DNA of 7,257 nt, taken from assembly GCA_902491415.1 (NCBI GenBank), contig CABUHP010000091.1, positions 1 through 7,257 on the forward strand, read 5' to 3'. Both the position numbers and the translations under genes were made by a program. The DNA is from an uncultured Collinsella sp. GTDB taxonomy: Bacteria > Actinomycetota > Coriobacteriia > Coriobacteriales > Coriobacteriaceae. The notes under the pieces are model-generated. The model worked only from the letters and a program-made list of their open reading frames with translations. It did not search any database and was not told the origin of the DNA. This document shows positions 1 to 6,158 of the stretch, piece by piece; position 1 is the first letter of the stretch; the number at the start of each line of letters is the position of its first letter.

Positions 1-1323
1 AAGAATAGCCAGGCCCATGACCTCGATCAGGCCGATGTTCTCCTTTTTAATATGGTGATACTCGGCATGCGGGTGGAAAACGCCCAACGGATGCTCGTCG
101 GTCGTGATGTTGCAGCGAAGCGCCAGGTAGGCCTCGTAGATCTCGCCGCCAGCATTGCCGCGGGAGTCGACGCGGCGGATGACGGGCGTCACGGTGTTGT
201 GCGCAACGCCGTCGGCTGTGCGCGCGACGACGCCAACCGACTCATCGGTCCATTCGCGCCAAGCGAGGATAATCTTCTCGGCAGCGTCGAGCAGCTGAGC
301 ACGGTCATGCGAGCGCAGTCGCAGCACCGAAAGCGGCCACTGCAACACGGTGCCGCTGACCTGGTCAAAGCCGGGCACGTTAAACTGCGAGACCTCGGCG
401 GCATGCATCATGGGGAACTCGTGCGCGCCGCCCTGGAAGTGGTCGTGCGACAGAATCGAGCCGCCCACGATGGGCAGGTCGGCGTTGGAGCCAATGAAGT
501 AGTGCGGGAACAGGTCCACAAAATCGAGCAGGCAGGTCAGCCCCTTGCGGTCGACGTGCATCGGGCGATGCTCGGAGCTCATAGCAATGCAGTGCTCGTT
601 AAAGTATGCGTACGGGCTGTACTGGAAGCCCCAGCGCTCGCCGTCGAGCTGAATGGGGATAACGCGTAGGTTCTGGCGGGCGGGGTGAGCGCCGCCGTCG
701 GCTGCGGCGGAGCGTCCGGGATAGCCCTCGTTCTCGATGCACAGCTGGCAGGCGGGATACTTCTCGCCCGTGTTCTTTGCGGCGCCGGCTGCGGCAATGT
801 CGCGCGGGTCCTTCTCGGGCTTTGACAGGTTGATGGTGATCTCCAGGTCGCCCCAGTTGGTGGGGGTGCGCCATTTGATGTTGCGCGCGATAGCGGCGCG
901 GCGCACGTAGCCGGCGTCGCAGCACAGGCCGTAGAACCAGTCGGTCGCGGCGCGGGGCTCGTTGACGCCTATACGTCCGTTGAACTCCTCGTTTACAACC
1001 GAAGGCCTCGGCATGAGCGCGCCCATGATGCGCATGGCGATGCGGTCGCGGCCCGATGTCGTGTCCTCGGCAGCACCGTTGGTAACGGCGGCCTCGGCAA
1101 GCGCGGCGAGCGTGCCTTCAAGGTCAAAGTTGGGTAGGGTATCGGGGTGCAAGAGCGAGAGTTTCTCAACCTGGAGCGCCCAGGTCATGTCGAGCGCGGG
1201 GCCCGTGGCGCCGATGCACTCCAAAATGGTGTTGTATGCCCAGATGCGATCGTCCTGGCCGATCATCGATCGGTGGATGGCGTACTCAATTAGGTTCTGC
1301 GCGGCCTCGCGCACGTCAGTCAT
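1..1323 (-). CDS. galT: UDP-glucose--hexose-1-phosphate uridylyltransferase, family 2 (GalT), 3' end cut by window edge
   Basis: The minus-strand frame is open for 441 codons from the ATG at 1323-1321 to the window edge with no stop. It transfers UMP from UDP-glucose to galactose-1-phosphate, giving UDP-galactose and glucose-1-phosphate, in the cytoplasmic Leloir pathway. Visible landmarks are a YPACQLCIENEGYPG segment (residues 189-203, with C192 and C195), the block GSNADLPIVGGSILSHDHFQGG (278-299) holding the active-site-like H293-D-H295-F-Q297, and an FHPHAEYHHIKKENIGLIEVMGLAIL stretch near the visible end. These are typical of the Firmicutes-type family 2 GalT, which differs from the E. 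coli HPH-type family. Family members are about 490-510 residues long, so roughly 50-70 C-terminal residues lie beyond the edge. The start codon overlaps the galK stop (TAATG), and no Shine-Dalgarno sequence sits close to it: the nearest G-run is about 19 bases away. Translation therefore probably depends on galK ribosomes. The visible part is intact. Confidence 0.95.
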   Translation of the reverse strand, partial: MTDVREAAQNLIEYAIHRSMIGQDDRIWAYNTILECIGATGPALDMTWALQVEKLSLLHPDTLPNFDLEGTLAALAEAAVTNGAAEDTTSGRDRIAMRIMGALMPRPSVVNEEFNGRIGVNEPRAATDWFYGLCCDAGYVRRAAIARNIKWRTPTNWGDLEITINLSKPEKDPRDIAAAGAAKNTGEKYPACQLCIENEGYPGRSAAADGGAHPARQNLRVIPIQLDGERWGFQYSPYAYFNEHCIAMSSEHRPMHVDRKGLTCLLDFVDLFPHYFIGSNADLPIVGGSILSHDHFQGGAHEFPMMHAAEVSQFNVPGFDQVSGTVLQWPLSVLRLRSHDRAQLLDAAEKIILAWREWTDESVGVVARTADGVAHNTVTPVIRRVDSRGNAGGEIYEAYLALRCNITTDEHPLGVFHPHAEYHHIKKENIGLIEVMGLAIL

Positions 1324-2528
1324 TACAGCCATGCCGCGTAAGCCCCCTTGTCAGAGATAGCGTAGTGGCGGGCAGAACCCTCGCCCAGCCAGCCGTTCAT
1401 CTTGGTAATAAAGGTGTCGACCAGATCGAGCGGCACGAAGGCCTGGATGGTGCCACCAAAGCCGCCGCCGTGGATACGGACGGCGCCGCGGCCGTCGAGC
1501 ACGTGCTCGGCCAGCGCCAGGGCATACATGGAAGGCTGCTCGGGGCCCAGCTTGGCTACGACATTCTGCAGGTACATGGCGGAGCTGGCGCCGGACTCGC
1601 GCGTCAGGACCAGGAACTGGTCGATGTCGCCGGCGTTCAGGGCTGCCCAGCGCTTGTCGACCAAGCCGTTCTCGTACCAGTAGTGAACGGCGCGCAGGCA
1701 GGCACGGTCGCCCAGCTTGGCGCGCAGCTCGGGGAGTTTGGCGTCAAAGTCGGCCACGTTTACCTCGCATAGGCGTGCCTTGCCAAACTCGGCGGCGACG
1801 TCTTGCATCTCGCGCGGAACGGCAGCGTAGTCGTCGGTGGCGGCCACGTGGTCGGCACCGACCTTAACGAGCACGAGCGCATAGCCGTGATCCTCAAAGT
1901 TGAGCTCGAGCTTCTGGGTTTTAGGCTGAGCCTGGTCCTCAAAGTCCATGTAGGCGAGGCCGCCCAGGCACACAGCGGCCTGGTCCATCAGACCGCAGGG
2001 CTTGCCATAGTAGTTGTTCTCGGTGCGCTGGCTCATCTGGGCGAGTGCGACGGGCTCAATCGCGGGCGCGCCCCAGAGCGTCTCCATGGCGCGACCGTAC
2101 GCCGCTTCGACAGCAGCAGAGCTGGAAAGGCCGCCGCCCGAGGGGACGGAGCAGGTGAAGGCGAAGTCAAAGCCCTGGGGCTCAACACCCAGGGCAGCGA
2201 TTTCGTGGGCCATGCCGCGTACGAGGCTCGCGGACGTGCCCTTCTCGGGCTCTTGAATATCCAGCGTGTCGAGCGTGATCTCAAACGTGGGATAGCCCTC
2301 GTCGGCAACGCGAACCTTGTTGGTGTCGGTCGCCACGGCAATGCCGTCGACAGCGACATCGAGCGAGCCGGCGATAACGTGGCCGCCCTCGTGGTCGGTG
2401 TGGTTGCCACTGATCTCGGAACGGCCGGGCGCGTGCACATAGAGCACCTGGCGGTCGCCGATGGGGCCAAACTCCTCCTCAAACAGCTTGGTGAGCGTGG
2501 CGAGTGTCTTTTCGTCGAGGGTGGTCAT
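1323..2528 (-). CDS. galK: Galactokinase (GHMP kinase family)
   Basis: A 401-residue enzyme that phosphorylates galactose with ATP to galactose-1-phosphate, the substrate of the GalT encoded immediately downstream. The N-terminal galactokinase signature is PGRSEISGNHTDHEGG (residues 34-49), with catalytic-type R36 and sugar-contacting H43 and D45. The GHMP ATP-binding loop is VPSGGGLSSSAAVE (128-141). The catalytic Asp is D182 in CGLMDQ, and the C-terminal glycine motif is VRIHGGGFGG (350-359). The length fits the family (about 390-430). In the signature the usual Glu of GEHTDY is Asn42, as in a Firmicutes-like galactokinase subgroup known to me. I chose the ATG at 2528 because GAAAGGA (2534-2540) sits five bases upstream. 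A longer reading from 2615 would add 29 residues of non-family sequence and run through an operator. It is the first gene of a galK-galT pair and is probably repressed by the divergent LacI-type protein. Confidence 0.95.
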   Translation of the reverse strand: MTTLDEKTLATLTKLFEEEFGPIGDRQVLYVHAPGRSEISGNHTDHEGGHVIAGSLDVAVDGIAVATDTNKVRVADEGYPTFEITLDTLDIQEPEKGTSASLVRGMAHEIAALGVEPQGFDFAFTCSVPSGGGLSSSAAVEAAYGRAMETLWGAPAIEPVALAQMSQRTENNYYGKPCGLMDQAAVCLGGLAYMDFEDQAQPKTQKLELNFEDHGYALVLVKVGADHVAATDDYAAVPREMQDVAAEFGKARLCEVNVADFDAKLPELRAKLGDRACLRAVHYWYENGLVDKRWAALNAGDIDQFLVLTRESGASSAMYLQNVVAKLGPEQPSMYALALAEHVLDGRGAVRIHGGGFGGTIQAFVPLDLVDTFITKMNGWLGEGSARHYAISDKGAYAAWL

Positions 2529-2533
2529 GGGGG

Positions 2534-2540
2534 TCCTTTC
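2534..2540 (-). promoter_or_regulatory. Ribosome binding site of galK
   Basis: GAAAGGA on the minus strand, five bases before the ATG at 2528. It decides the galK start against the upstream in-frame ATG at 2615, which has no comparable site. Confidence 0.75.
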
Positions 2541-2568
2541 TTTGGCGCGCACGGATGAGTTTTGCGTC

Positions 2569-2586
2569 GTTATGAGTACGTTAACA
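2569..2586 (-). promoter_or_regulatory. Operator-like site 1 (galK leader)
   Basis: The plus strand reads GTTATGAGTACGTTAACA. This is the exact reverse complement of site 2 at 2637-2654. The central CG (2579-2580) and flanking bases resemble LacI-family operators, which are dyads around a central CG. It lies between the predicted galK transcription start (near 2607) and the ribosome binding site, where a bound repressor could block elongation or form a loop with site 2. That it binds the adjacent LacI-type protein is inference. Confidence 0.7.
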
Positions 2587-2613
2587 ACTTGAAGCGGCAT
2601 GGACCAAGTGTTC

Positions 2614-2642
2614 ACAATACCGCACGTTACGGGCTATGTTAA
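2614..2642 (-). promoter_or_regulatory. Candidate galKT promoter
   Basis: On the minus strand, TTAACA (2642-2637, five of six matches to the -35 consensus) is followed by a 17-base spacer and TATTGT (2619-2614, four of six to -10). Transcription would start near 2607, giving a leader of about 80 bases. The -35 box lies inside operator-like site 2, so repressor binding there would exclude RNA polymerase. The -10 is weak, so the exact start is uncertain. Confidence 0.5.
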
Positions 2643-2654
2643 CGTACTCATAAC
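2637..2654 (+). promoter_or_regulatory. Operator-like site 2 (overlaps galK -35)
   Basis: TGTTAACGTACTCATAAC, an 18-base exact inverted copy of site 1. The two CG centres are 64 bp apart, close to six helical turns. Read as TATGTTAA-CG-TACTCATA (2635-2652), it is the most symmetric of the three sites: six of nine base pairs are palindromic about the CG. It covers the candidate -35 of galKT, which suggests it is the primary repression site. Confidence 0.72.
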
Positions 2655-2703
2655 ACAACGCTTGTCACTTTTTGAGAATCTGGTAATCGGTAGAAATACA
2701 GCC

Positions 2704-2733
2704 GTGAACGGTACTGTCGTATGGACTTATAAA
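2704..2733 (+). promoter_or_regulatory. Candidate promoter of the lacI-type gene
   Basis: TATAAA (2728-2733) matches the -10 consensus in five of six positions. GTGAAC (2704-2709) is a poor -35 at 18 bp. Transcription would start near 2740, with site 3 about 20 bases downstream, mirroring the position of site 1 in the galK leader. Only the -10 is convincing. Confidence 0.4.
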
Positions 2734-2760
2734 GCAGAAGAGATGCAGGTCGAAAAAGTA

Positions 2761-2773
2761 GAGTACGTTAACA
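2761..2773 (+). promoter_or_regulatory. Operator-like site 3 (repressor leader)
   Basis: GAGTACGTTAACA is identical to the 13-base core shared by sites 1 and 2 and lies in the same orientation as site 1. Its CG centre is 123 bp from that of site 2. Placed after the candidate -10 of the repressor gene, it suggests autoregulation. Confidence 0.65.
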
Positions 2774-2854
2774 TGCGTCCGACGATAGCGGGCCTCGGCG
2801 CGGGGAGTGTTTCCGCTCGGGTCGACATTCATGCTATTCAGATCTCGCAAGGGT

Positions 2855-2862
2855 GAAGGTGA
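2855..2862 (+). promoter_or_regulatory. Ribosome binding site of the lacI-type gene
   Basis: GAAGGTGA, four bases before the GTG at 2867. It favours that start over the in-frame GTG at 2807, whose only purine run abuts the codon, and over the ATG at 2831, which has no good site. Confidence 0.6.
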
Positions 2863-2866
2863 TCCT

Positions 2867-3898
2867 GTGGCAAGGCGCCCGTCCAACGATATTAGTTCGC
2901 GTCCGGTTTCCATGGCCGACGTTGCCCGCGCTGCCGGTGTTTCGCAGCAGACGGTTTCGCGCGTTGCCAACGGATTGCCCAACGTGAACGAGCAGACGCG
3001 TAAGCGCGTGCAGGCGGCCATGCAGGAGCTCGGTTTCCGTCCGAGCTATGCCGGTCGCTCGCTGCGCGACGGCCGTTACCATTCGGTCGGCCTGTGCGTC
3101 AACGATGTCACCAAGTTTGGCAACCTTTCAATGATCGACGGCATCGCCAGTGCTGCTCGCGAGCATAATTGCGCTATCACGCTGGTCGAGATGTCCAAGA
3201 CCGAGGAGTTTTCGCTTGCCGAGGCCACGCGTCGTATGGCCGCATTGCCGGTGGACGGCATCATCATCGGCATGAGTCGTATGGCGCCCGATTTTGAGAC
3301 GTTTGATCCGTTGCCGGGTATCGGCACGGTCATCGTTACCATGTACGCACATCCGCGCGTGACCACGGTCGATTCCGACCATTACGGCTGCTCGCTATTG
3401 CTTATGGATCACCTGTTTGAGCTGGGGCACGAGCAAATTCGCTATATTGGCGGCCCGTCGTTCTCGGTCGACGAGCAATTTCGTCGCGCCGGTTGGCAGG
3501 ATGTACTCGAGCGTAATCACATCGAGCCGGCAGAGCCGCTCGAGGGCGACTGGTCTGCCAACAGCGGCTACGAGGCCGGCAGGTACCTGGCCGAGCACGA
3601 TCGCACCATGACGGCGATCTATGCGGCAAACGATCAGATGGCAAATGGCGTGATTGCCGCACTGCGTGATAGCGGCCTGCGCGTGCCCGAGGACGTGAGC
3701 GTGGTGGGCGTCGACGATTCGCTCGATGATTTTGTGGCGCACAACGAGCTCACGACCGTGCGATTCGATCTACATCAGCGCGGACGCGAGGTATTCGAGC
3801 ATGCAGTTCCCGAGGCGGGTACGGCGGGCAAAACCGTTGCCATTCGTATTCCCGGCCAGCTCATCATTCGACATAGCACGGCGATACCGCGCGCATAG
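2867..3898 (+). CDS. LacI/GalR-family transcriptional repressor, probable regulator of galKT
   Basis: A 343-residue DNA-binding protein read from GTG. The LacI-type helix-turn-helix is SMADVARAAGVSQQTVSRVANG (residues 15-36). The recognition helix carries Q27, Q28 and R32 at the positions of Y17, Q18 and R22 in E. coli LacI. A hinge region (about 57-68, FRPSYAGRSLRD) follows, then a periplasmic-binding-protein-like sensor domain from YHSVGLCVND onward. That domain includes IRYIGGPSFSVDEQFRRAGW and the late family segment VSVVGVDDSLDDFVAHNELTTVRFD. Length is normal for the family (330-350). The gene is divergent from galK, and the gap holds three copies of an operator-like sequence, so it probably represses galKT and itself, with galactose or a derivative as inducer. 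The inducer and the name galR are inference. Alternative starts at 2807 and 2831 would add 20 or 12 residues lacking family character. No clear terminator follows. Confidence 0.92.
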   Translation: MARRPSNDISSRPVSMADVARAAGVSQQTVSRVANGLPNVNEQTRKRVQAAMQELGFRPSYAGRSLRDGRYHSVGLCVNDVTKFGNLSMIDGIASAAREHNCAITLVEMSKTEEFSLAEATRRMAALPVDGIIIGMSRMAPDFETFDPLPGIGTVIVTMYAHPRVTTVDSDHYGCSLLLMDHLFELGHEQIRYIGGPSFSVDEQFRRAGWQDVLERNHIEPAEPLEGDWSANSGYEAGRYLAEHDRTMTAIYAANDQMANGVIAALRDSGLRVPEDVSVVGVDDSLDDFVAHNELTTVRFDLHQRGREVFEHAVPEAGTAGKTVAIRIPGQLIIRHSTAIPRA

Positions 3899-3919
3899 TT
3901 TGTGCAGGTAAACGGCGCT

Positions 3920-3936
3920 TTATTGCATTTCAATAA
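3920..3936 (+). other. Weak AT-only hairpin after the repressor gene
   Basis: TTATTG (3920-3925) and CAATAA (3931-3936) can pair around a five-base loop. There is no GC stem and no U-tract, so it is not a convincing terminator, and some read-through from the repressor gene into the flavodiiron gene is possible. Confidence 0.25.
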
Positions 3937-3981
3937 CAATCGGTAAGGATGCCGGCAGATGGCTGTGGCTCTAAAGGCGAG

Positions 3982-3990
3982 TGTTATGAT
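3982..3990 (+). promoter_or_regulatory. Extended -10 promoter of the flavodiiron gene
   Basis: TGTTATGAT combines a TATGAT -10 (3985-3990, five of six) with the upstream TG of an extended -10. No good -35 is visible, which extended -10 promoters tolerate. Transcription would start near 3997, leaving about 30 bases of leader that contain AGGAGG (4013-4018). Confidence 0.55.
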
Positions 3991-4012
3991 AGACGGGTTC
4001 TTTTGTCTATCT

Positions 4013-4018
4013 AGGAGG
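4013..4018 (+). promoter_or_regulatory. Ribosome binding site of the flavodiiron gene
   Basis: A perfect AGGAGG nine bases before the ATG at 4028. It rejects the in-frame ATG at 3959, which lies upstream of the predicted promoter. Confidence 0.85.
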
Positions 4019-4027
4019 CTTTGCCTG

Positions 4028-5188
4028 ATGGAGATCACCAAGGATATCCGCTACATTGGCGTCGACGATCACGACATTGACCTGTTCGAGGGCCAGTACG
4101 ACGTGTCCGAGAACGGTATGGCATACAACAGCTACGTTATCTTGGGCGATAAAATCGCTGTCGCCGATTCGGTCGACGCTGGCTTTGTCGACGAGTGGCT
4201 CGGCAACCTCGAGGCCGTGCTCGATGGCCGTACGCCCGACTATCTGGTTGTCCATCACATGGAGCCCGATCACTCTGCTGGCATCGCCGCCTTTATGGAG
4301 CGCTATCCCCAGGCGCAGATCGTGGCGAGCATGGGCGCTTTCCGCATGATGGTCAACTACTTTGGCACCGACTTCCCCGAGCGCAAGATGGTCGTCAAAG
4401 ATGGCGACGTGCTCGACCTGGGCGGCCACAGCCTGACGTTTGTCGGTGCTCCCAACGTGCACTGGCCCGAGGTGCTTTTCTCCTACGAGTCCACCGACAA
4501 GGTGCTCTTTAGTGCCGACGGCTTTGGCAAGTTTGGCGCCAACGACATCGAGGATCCGGAAGGGTGGGCTTGCGAGGCGCGCCGCTACTACTTTGGCATC
4601 GTCGGCAAGTTCGGCAAGTTCGTGCAGGCCGTCCTCAAGAAGGCCGCAGACCTGGACATCCAGATCATCTGCCCGCTCCACGGCCCCGTGCTGACCGAGA
4701 ACCTGGGCTACTACCTCGACACCTATAACACCTGGTCGAGCTATCAGCCCGAGGACGAGGGCATCACGATTGCCTATGCGAGCGTGTACGGCCATCTGAA
4801 GGCTGCCGTTGAGGAGCTTGCATCTGCGCTTGAGGCTCGCGGCCAGAAGGTTTCCGTCTTTGACCTGGCTCGCGACGATTTGGCCGAGGCTGTTGAGGAC
4901 GCGTTTCGCTATGACCGCCTGGTGCTCGCCTCTATCACCTATCAGGGCGAGATCTTCCCGTTCATGAGCACCTTTATCCACACGCTTGCCGAGCACGCCT
5001 ATCAGAACCGTACGGTGGCACTCGTTGAGGCTGGCTCCTGGGCGCCCGCTGCCGCCAAGGTTATGACCAAGGAGCTCGAGGGCATGAAGGACATCACCCT
5101 GGCGCAGAACAAGGTGACCGTGCTGGGCTCGCTCAACGACGCCTCGCGCGCTCAGATTGAGACTCTCGCCGACGAGCTTTCCAAGTAG
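4028..5188 (+). CDS. fprA: Class A flavodiiron protein (FprA-type O2/NO reductase)
   Basis: A 386-residue cytoplasmic enzyme that reduces O2 to water and/or NO to N2O with electrons usually supplied by rubredoxin. The N-terminal metallo-beta-lactamase-like domain (about 1-240) has the full set of di-iron ligands: H77-x-E79-x-D81-H82 (in HHMEPDHSAG), H145 (NVHWPE), D164 (FSADGFG) and H218 (CPLHGP). The C-terminal flavodoxin domain (about 246-386) starts ITIAYASVYGHLKAA, whose S252-VYG-H256-L257 is the FMN phosphate loop. The usual form is S-x-YG-N/H-T, so the final Thr is replaced by Leu here. Downstream flavin-contact segments ITYQGEIFPF (303-312) and GSWAPAA (336-342) are present. There is no fused rubredoxin or NADH-oxidoreductase domain, so this is the simple two-domain class. 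It has its own promoter and terminator, so it is monocistronic. Its position between two sugar modules gives no functional hint. Preference for O2 over NO cannot be read from sequence. Confidence 0.94.
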   Translation: MEITKDIRYIGVDDHDIDLFEGQYDVSENGMAYNSYVILGDKIAVADSVDAGFVDEWLGNLEAVLDGRTPDYLVVHHMEPDHSAGIAAFMERYPQAQIVASMGAFRMMVNYFGTDFPERKMVVKDGDVLDLGGHSLTFVGAPNVHWPEVLFSYESTDKVLFSADGFGKFGANDIEDPEGWACEARRYYFGIVGKFGKFVQAVLKKAADLDIQIICPLHGPVLTENLGYYLDTYNTWSSYQPEDEGITIAYASVYGHLKAAVEELASALEARGQKVSVFDLARDDLAEAVEDAFRYDRLVLASITYQGEIFPFMSTFIHTLAEHAYQNRTVALVEAGSWAPAAAKVMTKELEGMKDITLAQNKVTVLGSLNDASRAQIETLADELSK

Positions 5189-5213
5189 CGACACGTTCGC
5201 TTTTGACGCTCAG

Positions 5214-5255
5214 CCACCACAAAGGGGACAGGCACCTTTGTGGTGGTTTTTGTTT
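5214..5255 (+). terminator. Strong intrinsic terminator of the flavodiiron gene
   Basis: CCACCACAAAGG (5214-5225) and CCTTTGTGGTGG (5235-5246) form a perfect 12-bp stem with a nine-base loop, GGACAGGCA, followed by TTTTTGTTT (5247-5255). The U-run exists only for plus-strand transcription. On the minus strand the stem is followed by CTGAGCG, so it would not be a standard terminator for the convergent DeoR gene. The U-tract overlaps the DeoR stop codon (5254-5256). Confidence 0.93.
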
Positions 5256-6057
5256 AAGCGCCGGCGATGAGGAGATTTGGGCGGGCGTCGTCGACGATCT
5301 CGGCGATTGAGGTGGCGACGGCCTCGTCGGGATCACGGTCCATCACGATGGTGTCAACGTCGGCAAGCTCGGCAAAACGGTACATGCCGCGTCCGTTGAC
5401 CTTACTGGCGTCCATGAGGGCGACGCTTTGACGGGCGGCACCGACCATAGCCGTTTTGGTCTCGGCCATCTGGGGAAAGTCGGTCGTAAAGCCGCAACGG
5501 GGGACAAAGGCGCCGGGGCACATGACGGCCAGATCGGCATGGACCATTTGGAGCGCCTGCATAGTGAGTGGTCCGTACAAATAACGATGGCCTTTACGCA
5601 GTGCCCCGCCTAGCATGACGACATCGACTGAGGGCATACTCTCGTCGATGTAATCGGCAATGGTAATGTCTGCCGTGATGACGGTGATACCGTCGCGCTG
5701 ATCGAGGAGCCGGACGAACTCGAGTGCCGTGGTGCCCGAGTCGACGAGCAGGGTGTCACCATTGCCGACGAGTTTAATGGCGCTTTGTGCGATGGCTTGT
5801 TTGGCGGCGACATTGACGTTAATACGGCGATCCTGGGTAGATACGGTCAGCCGCTTCTGGAGCGACACGGCGCCACCATGCGTGCGGCGCAGCTTGCCGG
5901 ACTCGGCGAGCGCGTCCAGGTCGGCGCGGGCGGTGACGGAGGACACGCCAAAGGTCTGGGCGATTTCGGCCACCTGCACCGAGGCGTTATGTTCGAGCAT
6001 CTCCATGATGGCGGCGCGACGCTCATCGGCAAAAGCGCGGGTTGTTGTGTGGGTCAC
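5254..6057 (-). CDS. DeoR-family transcriptional regulator of sugar metabolism
   Basis: A 267-residue regulator. The N-terminal DeoR helix-turn-helix spans about residues 11-65 (ADERRAAIMEMLEHN, then VAEIAQTFGVSSVTARADLDAL, then the family's LRRTHGGAV). The C-terminal DeoRC sugar-phosphate-sensing domain shows LLVDSGTTALE, the VMLGGALRKGH segment and the late ARQSVALMDASKVNGRGMYRFAELADVDTIVMD. Length is typical for the family (about 250-270). The start is GTG at 6057, chosen because the HTH begins only about ten residues later. Its Shine-Dalgarno, GGGGAT (6067-6072), is modest and nine bases away. Divergent placement from a GatY/KbaY-type aldolase fits DeoR-family regulators such as GatR and AgaR, which control such operons in enterobacteria. 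The target and effector (probably a ketose or hexose phosphate) are inferred. Confidence 0.92.
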   Translation of the reverse strand: MTHTTTRAFADERRAAIMEMLEHNASVQVAEIAQTFGVSSVTARADLDALAESGKLRRTHGGAVSLQKRLTVSTQDRRINVNVAAKQAIAQSAIKLVGNGDTLLVDSGTTALEFVRLLDQRDGITVITADITIADYIDESMPSVDVVMLGGALRKGHRYLYGPLTMQALQMVHADLAVMCPGAFVPRCGFTTDFPQMAETKTAMVGAARQSVALMDASKVNGRGMYRFAELADVDTIVMDRDPDEAVATSIAEIVDDARPNLLIAGA

Positions 6058-6105
6058 TGCTGTTCCATCCCCAACCGAAATTTGCAGGAATTGTGTTGAC
6101 TCTAT

Positions 6106-6158
6106 TTTCGTTCATTTTCTTTTTGAGTAAGAAAACACCTTTCGATTACTTATCTTTT
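6106..6158. repeat. Imperfect direct repeat, candidate DeoR-type operators
   Basis: TTTCGTTCATTTTCTTTT (6106-6123) and TTTCGATTACTTATCTTTT (6140-6158) agree in TTTCG plus 10 of 13 following positions when one base is gapped. Their starts are 34 bp apart. DeoR-family regulators often bind short direct repeats between divergent genes. Low sequence complexity lowers the weight of this match. Confidence 0.35.

Noticed and set aside
52..669. 205-codon plus-strand frame opposite galT
   Set aside because: The minus strand here encodes a clear family 2 GalT without any break. The plus-strand product has no recognisable motif.
1281..1288. CGTACTCA inside galT, resembling half of the operator motif
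   Set aside because: Only the eight-base core matches, and it falls on in-frame Glu-Tyr codons of galT, so chance is the simpler explanation.
1803..2558. 251-codon plus-strand frame across galK
   Set aside because: Lies opposite a clear galactokinase with all motifs, shows no family features, and runs across the galK start region.
2599..2856. 85-codon plus-strand frame in the galK/lacI gap
   Set aside because: No ribosome binding site precedes its ATG. It spans operator sites 2 and 3 and both candidate promoters, and the product resembles nothing I know.
2807..2866. N-terminal extension of the LacI-type repressor from GTG 2807 or ATG 2831
   Set aside because: Neither start has a well-spaced Shine-Dalgarno, the added residues are not family-like, and GTG 2867 has GAAGGTGA at good spacing.
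3920..3936. Possible terminator of the LacI-type gene
   Set aside because: The stem is only six mostly A-T pairs and no U-tract follows, so it is listed only as a weak hairpin.
4007..5194. 395-codon open frame antisense to the whole flavodiiron gene
   Set aside because: A shadow of GC-rich codon bias. The plus-strand protein has all family motifs, while the antisense translation has no recognisable domain and no ribosome binding site.
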